Assembly (NCBI GenBank): GCA_002350705.1
Contig: DEFH01000006.1
Span: 1-15,878, forward strand
Direction of reading: 5' to 3'
DNA length: 15,878 nucleotides
Source of the DNA: Ruminococcaceae bacterium UBA2857
GTDB lineage: Bacteria; Bacillota; Clostridia; Oscillospirales; Acutalibacteraceae
Part shown: positions 1 to 6,960 of the stretch, piece after piece
Layout: every line of letters begins with the position of its first letter
Position numbering within the stretch: the stretch's first letter is position 1
Translations under genes and position numbers: made by a program
The notes under the pieces: model-generated
The model's input: only the letters and a program-made list of their open reading frames with translations
The model's database searches: none
Told to the model about the DNA's origin: nothing

Positions 1-19
1 TCTTGCCACATTAGGATAA

Positions 20-61
20 AAAACGCAGGGAAAATCATCCATTCGATTTTCTCTGCGTTTT
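20..61 (-). terminator. Rho-independent terminator after lysR
   Basis: Positions 20-36 and 45-61 form a 17-bp stem with one G-T pair and an 8-base loop. Read on the minus strand the stem runs into six T residues, so it terminates the LysR gene that ends 22 bases upstream. The plus-strand reading has only four Ts, so termination in that direction would be weaker. Confidence 0.85.
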
Positions 62-83
62 AATAAGTTTTCCTTATGTTTGT

Positions 84-968
84 CTACGAAAAACGCTTTC
101 TCAGCATCTCAGCAAATTCTTCTATGTAATATCCTGTCCGCTCTTCCTGCCAGAAAAGACAATATTTTCTTGTCACACGGCGATTCCTGCGAAAAAGAGG
201 AATACGCCTGATTGTTCCGGATATCTCCGGCAGTTTTCCTACAGCCTCAACAGGCAGAAAGCCTCTGTTGCCTATCACCATAAGTCTTGCTTCTTCCTGC
301 GTCTCCGCATAAATAAAATCATTGGCAAACCCCAGAATGTTCCTGTAATATTCCGCTTCCGTATCTCTCTGCTCTTTGGAAGAAACGATGATACAGGACA
401 TCTTTGCAAGGTCGCCGACTTCAAGTCTATCATATTCAGATAACTCGGCACGTTTTGACAGTTCGATGATACACTCGGCATTTTTCAGTTCCATGTTCAC
501 ATATTCATCGGAAAATGCACGCCGTTGGTCATTAAGTGCCAGATCAAGACTTCCCGATACAAGCCCATGATAAAGTTCTTCATGAGTACCGCTCTGAACG
601 GATATCCCGACTTCCGGATACAGTGCCGAAAACTCTGCAATCGCATCCGAAAGCTCCGGTCCCGCATACAGATTGATATATCCCACATGCAGTGTCATTT
701 CTTCATCACTGCCAAGGCGAATTGTTTCCTTTTTTATCGTTTCAAGCTCAGTAAGAAGCGACCTGCACTTCCGATAGAAATACTCACCTGCATTCGTAAC
801 CTGAAAGCTTCTGTTTTTCCTTTCGATCAGCTTTACTCCCAAATCCGCTTCCAAAGCATTCATTGCCTGCGATATAGCCGACTGTGATACAAAATTTTTC
901 TCGGCAGCCTGCGTGAAGCTGTTTTCATCAACAATGGAAACAAAAAATTGAATTTGTCTTAAAAGCAT
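84..968 (-). CDS. LysR-family transcriptional regulator
   Basis: 294-aa LysR-type regulator, the usual family length. Residues 1-60 are the winged HTH (FTQAAEKNFVSQSAISQAMN), followed by a linker helix and a periplasmic-binding-like effector domain from about residue 90. LTTRs bind DNA as tetramers and respond to a small co-inducer; the ligand here is unknown. The ATG start follows an AAGGGAG ribosome site about 11 bases upstream. The gene lies downstream of, and in line with, the flavodoxin/alcohol dehydrogenase/aldo-keto reductase genes. LTTRs commonly accompany such redox clusters, so it may regulate them, although it is the last gene rather than a divergent one. I saw no convincing promoter of its own in the roughly 80 bases between it and the hydrolase remnant. 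Family is certain; the target is inference. Confidence 0.93.
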   Translation of the reverse strand: MLLRQIQFFVSIVDENSFTQAAEKNFVSQSAISQAMNALEADLGVKLIERKNRSFQVTNAGEYFYRKCRSLLTELETIKKETIRLGSDEEMTLHVGYINLYAGPELSDAIAEFSALYPEVGISVQSGTHEELYHGLVSGSLDLALNDQRRAFSDEYVNMELKNAECIIELSKRAELSEYDRLEVGDLAKMSCIIVSSKEQRDTEAEYYRNILGFANDFIYAETQEEARLMVIGNRGFLPVEAVGKLPEISGTIRRIPLFRRNRRVTRKYCLFWQEERTGYYIEEFAEMLRKRFS

Positions 969-1051
969 GGATTCTTACACTCCCTTGCCATTCTTATTTC
1001 TATCCGATTGTGTGTCCATAATGATTGCGTCCTCTTTACGATAAGATAAAT

Positions 1052-1646
1052 TCAGTGTTCCGAAAACAGCCGGCTCATGATTTCTTTATCGTGAGCAAAT
1101 GCCATTCCTCCTGCGTGCTGATCGGAATATCCGGCTGCCGAAAAGTAATCCTGTTCCTTGACATCAAGCGTCAGCAAACGGTCGATCTCATTTTCGGAAC
1201 AGCTCAGGCTTTTTGCCCATTACAAGAGAGCCTGTCTCTCCGCCTCCCGAATAGCCGTGCAGATAAATCTTGTCTGCATCAATGTTATAGCTTTGGACGA
1301 AATACTCTGTCAGGGCAATAGCCTGTTCAGCGGAGGTTTCTCCCCAGTCGTTCAACTGTGTTGAAACAACTATCATCTTGTCATTGTACTTTATGGCTTC
1401 TGTTCCGAAATCCTCCACCATATTCGCACCGACACCCTGAAAGTACAGTCCCTCCCAGCCGGGAAGTGTCACAAACAGGGCATATTTTTCCGTACCGTCA
1501 TAGCTTTCGGGAATATAACTGCTGTAATGTATGTCACCCTGTATATCGGAGTGATATACATTATCGTTGATAAAGCCTCTTGAAACCTCCGTGCCGACAG
1601 TGATTTTATCCGGCACGGAATTTTCTATTCCAAGCCTGCAAGCCAA
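1052..1646 (-). pseudogene. Alpha/beta hydrolase (prolyl-oligopeptidase-like), disrupted by internal deletion
   Basis: The frame 1188-1646 encodes the N-terminal part of a secreted esterase/peptidase-like alpha/beta hydrolase, including the nucleophile elbow GYSGGGETG. It ends abruptly at PELFRK-stop. From about 1198 down to the TGA at 1052-1054 a different frame encodes 48 residues of the same family's C terminus, starting SENEIDRLL and including the conserved DQHAGG segment (expected catalytic His) and FAHDKEIM. The two pieces meet at 1196-1199, where the last Phe codon and the first Ser codon share bases. From memory of the family, some 55-60 residues that should carry the catalytic Asp are missing, and the frame shifts. 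The 5' end also lacks a signal peptide and a ribosome site: the only starts are a TTG inside the flavodoxin gene (1646) or a GTG at 1616. A short truncated product is possible but would lack two catalytic residues. Confidence 0.85.
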
Positions 1647-2353
1647 CTTTTTACAGATTCTTCGGTGCTGTCATCGAATGCAGAACTGCCGCTGATTGCC
1701 AAGCCGTCCTTAACTGTCGCATTCGGCTCAAATTCCTTTATTGTTTGATAGGTGCCGCCGTCACCGCTGCCCGCATGGGTATTAAAGGGAATGATAGTTT
1801 TTCCGCTGAAATCATAGGTATCAAAGAAGGTATACATGATCATCGGCAGGGTGTACCACCACATAGGATAGCCGACATAGATGGTATCATAATCCTCAAT
1901 ATTTACTCCAATCGGCTCAAACTGCGGTCTTTCATCATTATCTCTTTCTGCCTTTGCTTCATCGGCACAGGTATCATAATCCAGCGAATAATCCTTGCTC
2001 GGCACTATCTTTGCAATATTGCCGCCCACTTGATTGTGTATAATCTCTGCGATATGCTCAACCGTACCCACTCTGCCCTGAACAGGTGTCGCACCTGTTA
2101 CCGCATCGACATCCTTTGTGTTGGATGCACTGAAATACACTACAAGTGTCTTGCTTTCAGATGATGAAGAATTACCCTGCCCGGATGTCTCTACTGATTT
2201 TTCTCCGTTACTGTTTTTATCATTGGTGCTGCTTTGTATAGCAGATGTTATTCCGCCTGATGTGCTGCCCTCATTTCCTGCACTGGAGCAGGCTGTCAGT
2301 GAAGTCAGCATTGCCATGGTCAGAATAATTGCTGTTATTCTTTTTGCCTTCAT
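1625..2353 (-). CDS. Secreted lipoprotein flavodoxin
   Basis: 242-aa flavodoxin with an N-terminal lipoprotein signal: MKAKR, a hydrophobic run, then the lipobox LTAC with Cys22 as the expected lipidation site. A Ser/Gly/Asn-rich linker (about 23-67) leads to the flavodoxin fold. VVYFSASNTK (71-80) is the FMN phosphate loop, and GYPMWWYTLP (161-170) and FNTHAGSGDGG (190-200) line the isoalloxazine pocket. It belongs to the flavodoxin subgroup with a long insert after the phosphate loop (DVDAVTGATP) and would be anchored outside the membrane. I chose the ATG at 2353 because AAAGGAG lies 8 bases upstream; a GTG at 2362 would overlap that site. The start shares one base with the alcohol dehydrogenase stop (TGATG), so translation is probably coupled. 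Its electron donor and acceptor are unknown; extracellular electron transfer is inferred. Confidence 0.92.
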   Translation of the reverse strand: MKAKRITAIILTMAMLTSLTACSSAGNEGSTSGGITSAIQSSTNDKNSNGEKSVETSGQGNSSSSESKTLVVYFSASNTKDVDAVTGATPVQGRVGTVEHIAEIIHNQVGGNIAKIVPSKDYSLDYDTCADEAKAERDNDERPQFEPIGVNIEDYDTIYVGYPMWWYTLPMIMYTFFDTYDFSGKTIIPFNTHAGSGDGGTYQTIKEFEPNATVKDGLAISGSSAFDDSTEESVKSWLAGLE

Positions 2354-3510
2354 CACACACACTCCTTTAATACGCTGAGCAGTTCTTCATCGGTGAATTT
2401 TTTGACACAGCCGCCTGTGCGTATGGTTGTTTTTGCGATAGCTTCAAGATCAGTATCGTCAATACCCATATCGGTAAGTGTTGTGGGAAGCTCGATCTCC
2501 TTTATAAAAGCAGCAAGTGCGTCTATAAATGCATTTGCAAGCTCCGCTTCGGTTTTTCCGTCAGTTGAGATACCCCACACCTCAACAGCCAGCCTTGCAA
2601 ACTGCTTATTTGCCTCCGGCATCATGTGACGATAAAGAGAAGGGTGCAAAACAGCAAGTCCCTGACCGTGGTTGCAGTCGGTGTATGCACCAAGCTGATG
2701 CTCTAACATATGGCACTGGAAGTCCGTTACCTTGCCGAGCTTCAGCATACCGTTTTCCGCCATAGCCGCCGCCCAGATAAGCTCACTTCGTGCCTGTCTG
2801 TCATCGGGGTTTTTAAGCGTTGCTCTGATATTGCGGATGATATTTCTCTGAGTCGCTTCGTTTATTTCGTCGGAATAATTGATCTCACGGGGCGAACCCA
2901 TGTAGGTTTCCATGCTATGTGAAAGGGAATCGAATGCACCCGAAATAACCTGCTTCATCGGCATTGTCATGGTATATCCCACATCAAGCACGGCAAAATC
3001 ATAGAATGCACCCCAGAGAGGAGATTTCTGCTTTTTCTCTTCGTTGGTAATGACAGCACCGTTATTCATTTCCGCACCCGTACCGAATGCTGTTACAACT
3101 GCACCCATGGGGATAAATTCTTTTGGCTGACCGCCTTTTCCGTATTCAAAATTCCATATATCTTCTGAAAGCTTTGCCTGTGCGGAGACAATCTTGCAGC
3201 AGTCTATGACCGACCCGCCCCCCACAGCAAGGATAAAGTCTATTTCGTTTTCCCTTGCAAGTGCCGCACCCGACTGCACCTTTGCGTAGGTGGGATTGGA
3301 CATAATTCCCGAAAACTCGGTGACATTTTTTCCGGCTGCCTTGAGCACTTCCATGATCTCGTCATAAATGCCCACTTTTTTTATCGAGCCGCCGCCGTAG
3401 GCAAGCAGTACATTGTTTCCGTATTTTTCAAGCTCTGCGGCAAGGGCGGTTTTAGCGATGCCGTCACCAAAGCAGACCTTGACAGGATATTGATAAGTAA
3501 ATTTTTTCAT
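2353..3510 (-). CDS. YqhD/BdhA-type iron-containing alcohol dehydrogenase
   Basis: 385-aa group III alcohol dehydrogenase of the YqhD/butanol-dehydrogenase type. This family reduces aldehydes to alcohols, usually with NADPH, in the cytosol. Metal ligands expected for the family are all present: Asp194 and His198 (FDSLSHS), His267 (QCHMLEH) and His281 (CNHGQG). The nucleotide-binding glycines are at GGGS 39-42 and GGGS 97-100. Length is typical and the frame is intact. The ATG follows a GAGGA ribosome site, with only 16 bases to the aldo/keto reductase stop, so both are one transcript. The pairing with a second carbonyl reductase and an extracytoplasmic flavodoxin suggests detoxification of reactive aldehydes rather than bulk fermentation; that role is inference. 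Confidence 0.95.
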   Translation of the reverse strand: MKKFTYQYPVKVCFGDGIAKTALAAELEKYGNNVLLAYGGGSIKKVGIYDEIMEVLKAAGKNVTEFSGIMSNPTYAKVQSGAALARENEIDFILAVGGGSVIDCCKIVSAQAKLSEDIWNFEYGKGGQPKEFIPMGAVVTAFGTGAEMNNGAVITNEEKKQKSPLWGAFYDFAVLDVGYTMTMPMKQVISGAFDSLSHSMETYMGSPREINYSDEINEATQRNIIRNIRATLKNPDDRQARSELIWAAAMAENGMLKLGKVTDFQCHMLEHQLGAYTDCNHGQGLAVLHPSLYRHMMPEANKQFARLAVEVWGISTDGKTEAELANAFIDALAAFIKEIELPTTLTDMGIDDTDLEAIAKTTIRTGGCVKKFTDEELLSVLKECV

Positions 3511-3526
3511 AATTCGGTCCTCTTTA

Positions 3527-4384
3527 TCAGTGCAGATTCAATACAAACTTTACAAATGCCGGATCGTCATGGTCTACGATCTCGCTGTGTCCCAAATCTT
3601 TTGCAGCGACTGCTGCCATTTCTTCATCTGTCAGGGTGAAATCCCATATATCAATGTTCTGCTCCATTCTCTCGACCTTGACGGATTTCGGGATGATGGA
3701 AACACCTCTTTGTACGTTCCAACGGAGAACTACCTGTGCATTGCTTTTGCCGTATTTGTCACCGATAGCCTTCATTTCGGGATCGGTGAAGATACCGTGC
3801 TTACCTTCTGCCAAAGGTCCCCATGCCTGCGGAATAACGCCGTAAGCCTTCATATTTTCGATAGCCGGCTGCTGTACAAAGAACGGGTGAAGCTCTACCT
3901 GATTGACAGCCGGAATAACCTCAACTGTTTCGCAGAAGTTCGCAAGAATTGCCGGATAGAAATTGGCAACACCGATTGCCTTTGTCAAACCCTCTTTATA
4001 TGCCTTGGTGATACCCCTGTATGCCGCAAAATAATCATTCATCGGCTGATGCAGGAGAATAAGATCAACATAATCCATGTTCAGTTTGCCGAGAGATGTT
4101 TTGACCGCCTGATAAGCTGCATCTTCACTGCCCATATCACTTACCCATACCTTTGTCGTTATGAACATTTCTTCACGAGTGGTTATACCGTCCGCAATGG
4201 CACGGGCAACAGCCTTTCCGACTGCTTCCTCGTTCATATAAGCAGCGGCAGTATCAAGCAAACGATAGCCTGTTTTGATCGCATTATATACAACCTCCTC
4301 GCACTGCACCGGATCGGGTATCTGAAATACTCCGAAGCCCTCCAGCGGCATTTTGGCTCCTGAGTTAAGTGTTACGAATTCCAT
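3527..4384 (-). CDS. Aldo/keto reductase
   Basis: 285-aa (alpha/beta)8-barrel NADPH-dependent carbonyl reductase of full family length. The catalytic tetrad is complete: Asp44 (LLDTAAAY), Tyr49, Lys78 (ITTKVW) and His112 (LLHQP). NADPH contacts are expected at IPKSVKVERM (231-240). It resembles 2,5-diketo-gluconate-reductase/YvgN-like bacterial AKRs, whose substrates include methylglyoxal and other small aldehydes; the true substrate cannot be read from sequence. A strong AGGAGGT ribosome site precedes the ATG. It sits between the Isf-like flavoprotein (31 bases upstream) and the alcohol dehydrogenase (16 bases downstream), giving two successive carbonyl-reducing enzymes under the same TetR. 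Confidence 0.95.
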   Translation of the reverse strand: MEFVTLNSGAKMPLEGFGVFQIPDPVQCEEVVYNAIKTGYRLLDTAAAYMNEEAVGKAVARAIADGITTREEMFITTKVWVSDMGSEDAAYQAVKTSLGKLNMDYVDLILLHQPMNDYFAAYRGITKAYKEGLTKAIGVANFYPAILANFCETVEVIPAVNQVELHPFFVQQPAIENMKAYGVIPQAWGPLAEGKHGIFTDPEMKAIGDKYGKSNAQVVLRWNVQRGVSIIPKSVKVERMEQNIDIWDFTLTDEEMAAVAAKDLGHSEIVDHDDPAFVKFVLNLH

Positions 4385-4415
4385 AGTAAGTACCTCCTGT
4401 TTTTATTTTGATTTT

Positions 4416-5051
4416 TTATCTGATGAAATTTGTTGCCTGTCTTTTTTCTTCCTGCACAGGCTGCGGTATTCCGGCTTTTTGGCCTGTCTCTTTCAGTTTA
4501 AGGAACCACGCCATATTCCGGGCAAGAACACGCATGATCTGTAAGCCTTCTTCGTCCTGCATAACTTCCTCCGGCGTATTGCCGTGTACCATATTCCAGT
4601 AACGGGAGCTTATGATCGGCATCTGCTGATGGAGAAAATACTTGTTTATCTGGTCGAGAGCTGATGTTGTTCCTGCTCGTCTTGCGGATACTACCGCTGC
4701 AGCAGGCTTGAACCGGAAGGGGTGAGGTTCTTTTGCTGATGCAGAGAAAAACACTCTGTCCATAAAGCTCATCAGGCTGCCGTTCATGCCGGAATAGTAA
4801 ACCGGAGAGCCAAAGATAAAACCGTCATATGCAGCCGCAAGAGAAGTAAACTCATTTACCTTATCATCAAATACACACTGTCCCTTTTTGCTGCACTGAA
4901 AACAACCAATACATCCGCTGATGGGTTTATTGCCTATCCAGTAGATATCCGATTCGATTCCTTCTTTGGCAAGCGTTTCTGCAATTACCTCAAGTGTCCG
5001 GTTTGTACAGCCTGATTTATGAGGACTTCCGTTTATAAGCAATACCTTCAT
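4416..5051 (-). CDS. Isf-like iron-sulfur flavoprotein / NADPH-dependent FMN reductase
   Basis: 211-aa flavodoxin-fold protein. The FMN phosphate site is at INGSPHKSGCTNRT (6-19) and the GSPVYYSGM loop is near residue 81. Cys47, Cys50, Cys53 and Cys59 form the compact CX2CX2CX5C motif (CIGCFQCSKKGQC) that binds a [4Fe-4S] cluster in the archaeal/clostridial Isf family. Isf proteins are cytosolic homo-oligomers that move electrons from ferredoxin to acceptors including O2 and H2O2. Many clostridial relatives are annotated only as NAD(P)H-dependent oxidoreductases. It is the first enzyme gene after tetR, 61 bases downstream of the tetR stop, with GGGAGGAG before the ATG. Cluster binding is inferred from the motif; the acceptor is unknown. 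Confidence 0.9.
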   Translation of the reverse strand: MKVLLINGSPHKSGCTNRTLEVIAETLAKEGIESDIYWIGNKPISGCIGCFQCSKKGQCVFDDKVNEFTSLAAAYDGFIFGSPVYYSGMNGSLMSFMDRVFFSASAKEPHPFRFKPAAAVVSARRAGTTSALDQINKYFLHQQMPIISSRYWNMVHGNTPEEVMQDEEGLQIMRVLARNMAWFLKLKETGQKAGIPQPVQEEKRQATNFIR

Positions 5052-5112
5052 AAGAACTATTCTCCTCCCTCAAAATTCGTTTGTTTGATTGTTTTGAGCA
5101 AAATTCTTTCAA

Positions 5113-5703
5113 TCACGCCTTATAACGATTCAGATATTCTTTCAGTATCCCCTGACAAAAATCGCTTATCGCTGCGGCAGGATCATTTTCTCCGTCAGTC
5201 AGTGCCCAACAAAATACGATACCATAATATTCCGATACAATCCAATCGGTAAGCTGCTCTACCGGAGTTTGCACGATCAGTTCACCCTCCTGAACTCCCT
5301 TCTCAAGAAGACTACGAATAATCCGACGGTCATACATCAATTTCTGAACGCCATCCTGATTGTCAGGGTCAACGATTCCCCTTACCCATTGCTGTGCGAT
5401 CCTTATACCGGTTTCTTTGATATATTCCATTGAATCCGTAATAAATGAGGCTATCCTGTCACAGACATCTCCATCCTGTTCTTTCGACTGCTTATGGATG
5501 GATTCAAATTTCGTATGAGCGATCTCTGCGACAACATCTTCTTTACGCTTGAAATAAGTATAAAAGGATCCCTTTCCAACACCGGCTTCATTTGTGATAT
5601 CAATGATCTGTACCGCATCAAATCCTTTTTCGGAAATCAGTTTTTCTGCTGCAGCAACGATTTTCGCTCTCGTTTCCTGTGCTCTTTCCTGCCTGATGTT
5701 CAA
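5113..5703 (-). CDS. TetR/AcrR-family repressor heading the redox operon
   Basis: 196-aa TetR-type regulator. The N-terminal HTH is at about 12-58, with VGKGSFYTYFKRKEDVV as the recognition-helix region, and a helical ligand-binding domain follows. I chose TTG at 5703 because GGGGAGG lies 7 bases upstream; the GTG at 5709 would abut that ribosome site directly. The promoter immediately upstream is embedded in a long palindrome (5741-5781), the layout of an autoregulated TetR repressor. It is the first gene of the minus-strand run tetR, isf, aldo/keto reductase, alcohol dehydrogenase, flavodoxin, so derepression by an aldehyde, quinone or similar ligand would switch on the set. The inducer is not predictable from sequence. 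Confidence 0.93.
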   Translation of the reverse strand: MNIRQERAQETRAKIVAAAEKLISEKGFDAVQIIDITNEAGVGKGSFYTYFKRKEDVVAEIAHTKFESIHKQSKEQDGDVCDRIASFITDSMEYIKETGIRIAQQWVRGIVDPDNQDGVQKLMYDRRIIRSLLEKGVQEGELIVQTPVEQLTDWIVSEYYGIVFCWALTDGENDPAAAISDFCQGILKEYLNRYKA

Positions 5704-5732
5704 AATCACACCTCCCCGTCATTACTAAATAT

Positions 5733-5761
5733 AGAATAACAAATAATCGACTGCAAGTCAA
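5733..5761 (-). promoter_or_regulatory. Sigma-70-type promoter of tetR operon
   Basis: Minus strand: -35 TTGACT (5761-5756), exactly 17 bases, -10 TATTCT (5738-5733). The predicted start point is near 5726, about 23 bases before the TTG codon. Both the -35 box and most of the spacer lie inside the palindrome at 5741-5781. Confidence 0.75.
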
Positions 5762-5781
5762 CGACTTTGAGTCGATTATTT
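5741..5781. promoter_or_regulatory. 41-bp palindromic operator, probable TetR site
   Basis: AAATAATCGACT at 5741-5752 is perfectly mirrored by 5770-5781. Inside this, AAGTC (5755-5759) mirrors GACTT (5763-5767) around a centre at 5761. The nested GACT/AGTC half-sites suggest two overlapping operators or a large TetR site. Overlap with the -35 box fits repression by the adjacent TetR. Confidence 0.7.
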
Positions 5782-5793
5782 TGAAAACTTTTT

Positions 5794-5943
5794 ATGAACA
5801 AAAAGCAGCTGAACCACTATTGCCTAAAGGCGGTAGTGGTTCAGCTGTCTACTTGACAGGGAGGCGGTTCATTCCCGATCTGTGCCGTAAATTTTACAGA
5901 AGTGGAATGGGCAGATATCTATGGTGATGCCAAGCAAATGTAA
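5794..5943 (+). other. Short reading frame interrupted by one TGA; possible gene or element remnant
   Basis: ATG at 5794 opens a frame of 20 codons ending at TGA (5854-5856). The same frame then runs for 28 more codons, starting QGGGSFPICAVNF and ending WADIYGDAKQM, to a TAA at 5941-5943. There is no ribosome site, and the first half is the hairpin described above. I do not recognise it. It may be a decayed coding fragment or coincidence. Confidence 0.25.
5806..5847 (-). terminator. Very stable hairpin with minus-strand T run (orphan terminator?)
   Basis: Positions 5806-5819 and 5834-5847 are perfect 14-base inverted repeats (CAGCTGAACCACTA and its mirror). The stem continues inward through two T-G pairs and GCC/GGC to a TAAA loop, 19 pairs in total. 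On the minus strand it is followed by CTTTTTG, as in an intrinsic terminator. No minus-strand gene lies immediately upstream of it, so it looks orphaned. It could still block transcription entering tetR's promoter region from the right, or be part of a decayed element. Confidence 0.6.
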
Positions 5944-5970
5944 ATACCTGTTAATTATCGTTCGCCATTC

Positions 5971-5999
5971 TTTACAGGAATGACAGAATATGTTATAAT
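5971..5999 (+). promoter_or_regulatory. Promoter upstream of the LysR remnant
   Basis: -35 TTTACA at 5971-5976, a 17-base spacer, and a perfect TATAAT -10 at 5994-5999. It reads into the LysR remnant (ATG 6027) and onward to the flavin-reductase-family gene at 6275, so it may still drive that gene although the regulator is lost. Confidence 0.75.
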
Positions 6000-6026
6000 G
6001 GATATGTCAATGTATAGAGGTGCGAT

Positions 6027-6161
6027 ATGGAGATCGGGGTTTTACACCATTTTCTTGCAATAGCGAGAGAAGAGAACAACATGACCAAGGCAGCCGAAAG
6101 ACTGCATATCTCACAGCCGTCCCTTTCAAAGGAAATCAAAAAATTATTTGTCAGACGGTGA
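6027..6161 (+). pseudogene. LysR-family regulator, N-terminal HTH remnant
   Basis: 44 codons from ATG to TGA. The start (MEIGVLHHFLAIAREENNMT, then KAAERLHISQPSLSKEI) is a textbook LysR winged-helix N terminus. It then jumps to KKLFVRR and stops. In intact relatives about eight residues of the recognition-helix end and wing (a DLEEELG-like stretch) stand between SKEI/Q and KLFVR, so there appears to be an in-frame internal deletion as well as loss of the entire effector domain. A weak GAGG ribosome site and a good promoter lie upstream. Any peptide made could not fold as a full LTTR. Intact LTTRs of this subgroup usually stand beside flavin/aldo-keto reductase genes, consistent with the next gene. 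Confidence 0.85.
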
Positions 6162-6190
6162 AGGGAGATAATACGGACACACTTTATAGT

Positions 6191-6225
6191 TTGCCTTCGC
6201 AAGCAAGATCTTATTATACTTGCTT
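6191..6225 (+). promoter_or_regulatory. Weak promoter and inverted repeat before the flavin reductase gene
   Basis: TTGCCT (6191-6196) and TATACT (6215-6220) are 18 bases apart. AAGCAAG (6201-6207) and CTTGCTT (6219-6225) form a 7-base inverted repeat spanning the -10. It may be a second promoter with an operator, but both elements are modest. Confidence 0.4.
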
Positions 6226-6274
6226 ATTACACAAAATACTTAACAAATAACATTATTACAGGAGGTTTATTGCC

Positions 6275-6838
6275 ATGAAACAGCAAATCAAAACAACCGA
6301 AGCCATTTTCCCTATGCCCGTGCTTCTGATATCGACCTTTAACGAGGACGGAACCGTAGATGTGATGAATGCCGCATGGGGTACTATGCTTGAGCGTGAT
6401 ATGGTAGCACTCAATCTTACCGAAACACATAAGACCGTCCAAAATATCAAAGCAAGAAAGGGTTTTGTTATTCACATAGCGGATGTACAGCACGTTGCAG
6501 AAGCGGATTACTTCGGTGTAGTCAGCGGAAACAAAGAACCGGACAAGTTTGCAAAAAGCGGTCTGACCTTTACAAAATCAGAGCTTGTTGATGCTCCGGT
6601 CATCAATGAATTGCCGATAGCAATGGAATGTGAATTCATCGAGTTTCAGAATGATGAAACCGGTCTGGGAGTTATTGCGAAGATCGTCAGAACATCCGTC
6701 GAAGAAGCAGTTATGAAAGACGGCAAGGTTGACATCGACTCCCTGCAAGCCATCGCCTTTGATCCGTACACACACGGATATTATAAAGTTGGCGGCAGAG
6801 TAGGAGATGCTTTCAAGGATGGCTTAAAATTGAAATGA
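6275..6838 (+). CDS. Flavin reductase family protein (flavoredoxin-like)
   Basis: 187-aa split-barrel flavin-binding protein of the flavoredoxin/flavin-reductase-like domain type. Evidence is the N-terminal signature PMPVLLISTFNEDG, then VMNAAWGTMLERD, and the NLTETHKTVQNI segment that contacts FMN in the family. Relatives bind FMN non-covalently, and some transfer electrons in sulfite, thiosulfate or low-potential electron chains; others are uncharacterised. It is cytosolic, with no signal peptide. AGGAGG at 6260-6265 precedes the ATG at good spacing. It is the only intact plus-strand gene in this part of the window, preceded by the LysR remnant and ended by a bidirectional terminator. The physiological partner is unknown. 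Confidence 0.9.
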   Translation: MKQQIKTTEAIFPMPVLLISTFNEDGTVDVMNAAWGTMLERDMVALNLTETHKTVQNIKARKGFVIHIADVQHVAEADYFGVVSGNKEPDKFAKSGLTFTKSELVDAPVINELPIAMECEFIEFQNDETGLGVIAKIVRTSVEEAVMKDGKVDIDSLQAIAFDPYTHGYYKVGGRVGDAFKDGLKLK

Positions 6839-6876
6839 TTATAATAACAAATGGTGCTGCAAAGCCATAAAGAAAT

Positions 6877-6914
6877 CACTCCACCGTTTTCCCGTTTTTG
6901 GGTACGGTGGAGTG
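6877..6914. terminator. Bidirectional Rho-independent terminator
   Basis: CACTCCACCGT (6877-6887) mirrors 6904-6914 exactly (11 bp), with an inner CCC/GGG pair around a T-rich loop. Ts follow on both strands (TTTGTAT on plus, ATTTCTTT on minus). It lies between the convergent flavin-reductase gene and the MBL-rubredoxin gene and would end both transcripts. Confidence 0.85.
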
Positions 6915-6960
6915 TTTGTATATTATCAGAGTGAAATTTCAGAAATAAAACAAAGAAGTA

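Noticed and set aside
3530..4363. 277-codon open frame on the plus strand
   Set aside because: It lies exactly antisense to the aldo/keto reductase, whose catalytic tetrad and ribosome site are clear. The predicted protein is Cys/Ile-rich with no recognisable family.
5778..5793. ATTTTGAAAACTTTT shared with 15574-15588, possible repeat
   Set aside because: The 15-base match is AT-rich, without flanking similarity, and expected occasionally by chance in such intergenic DNA.
5854..5856. In-frame TGA as a possible selenocysteine codon
   Set aside because: No ribosome site for the frame, no recognisable selenoprotein family, and no SECIS-like hairpin just after the TGA; the hairpin lies before it.
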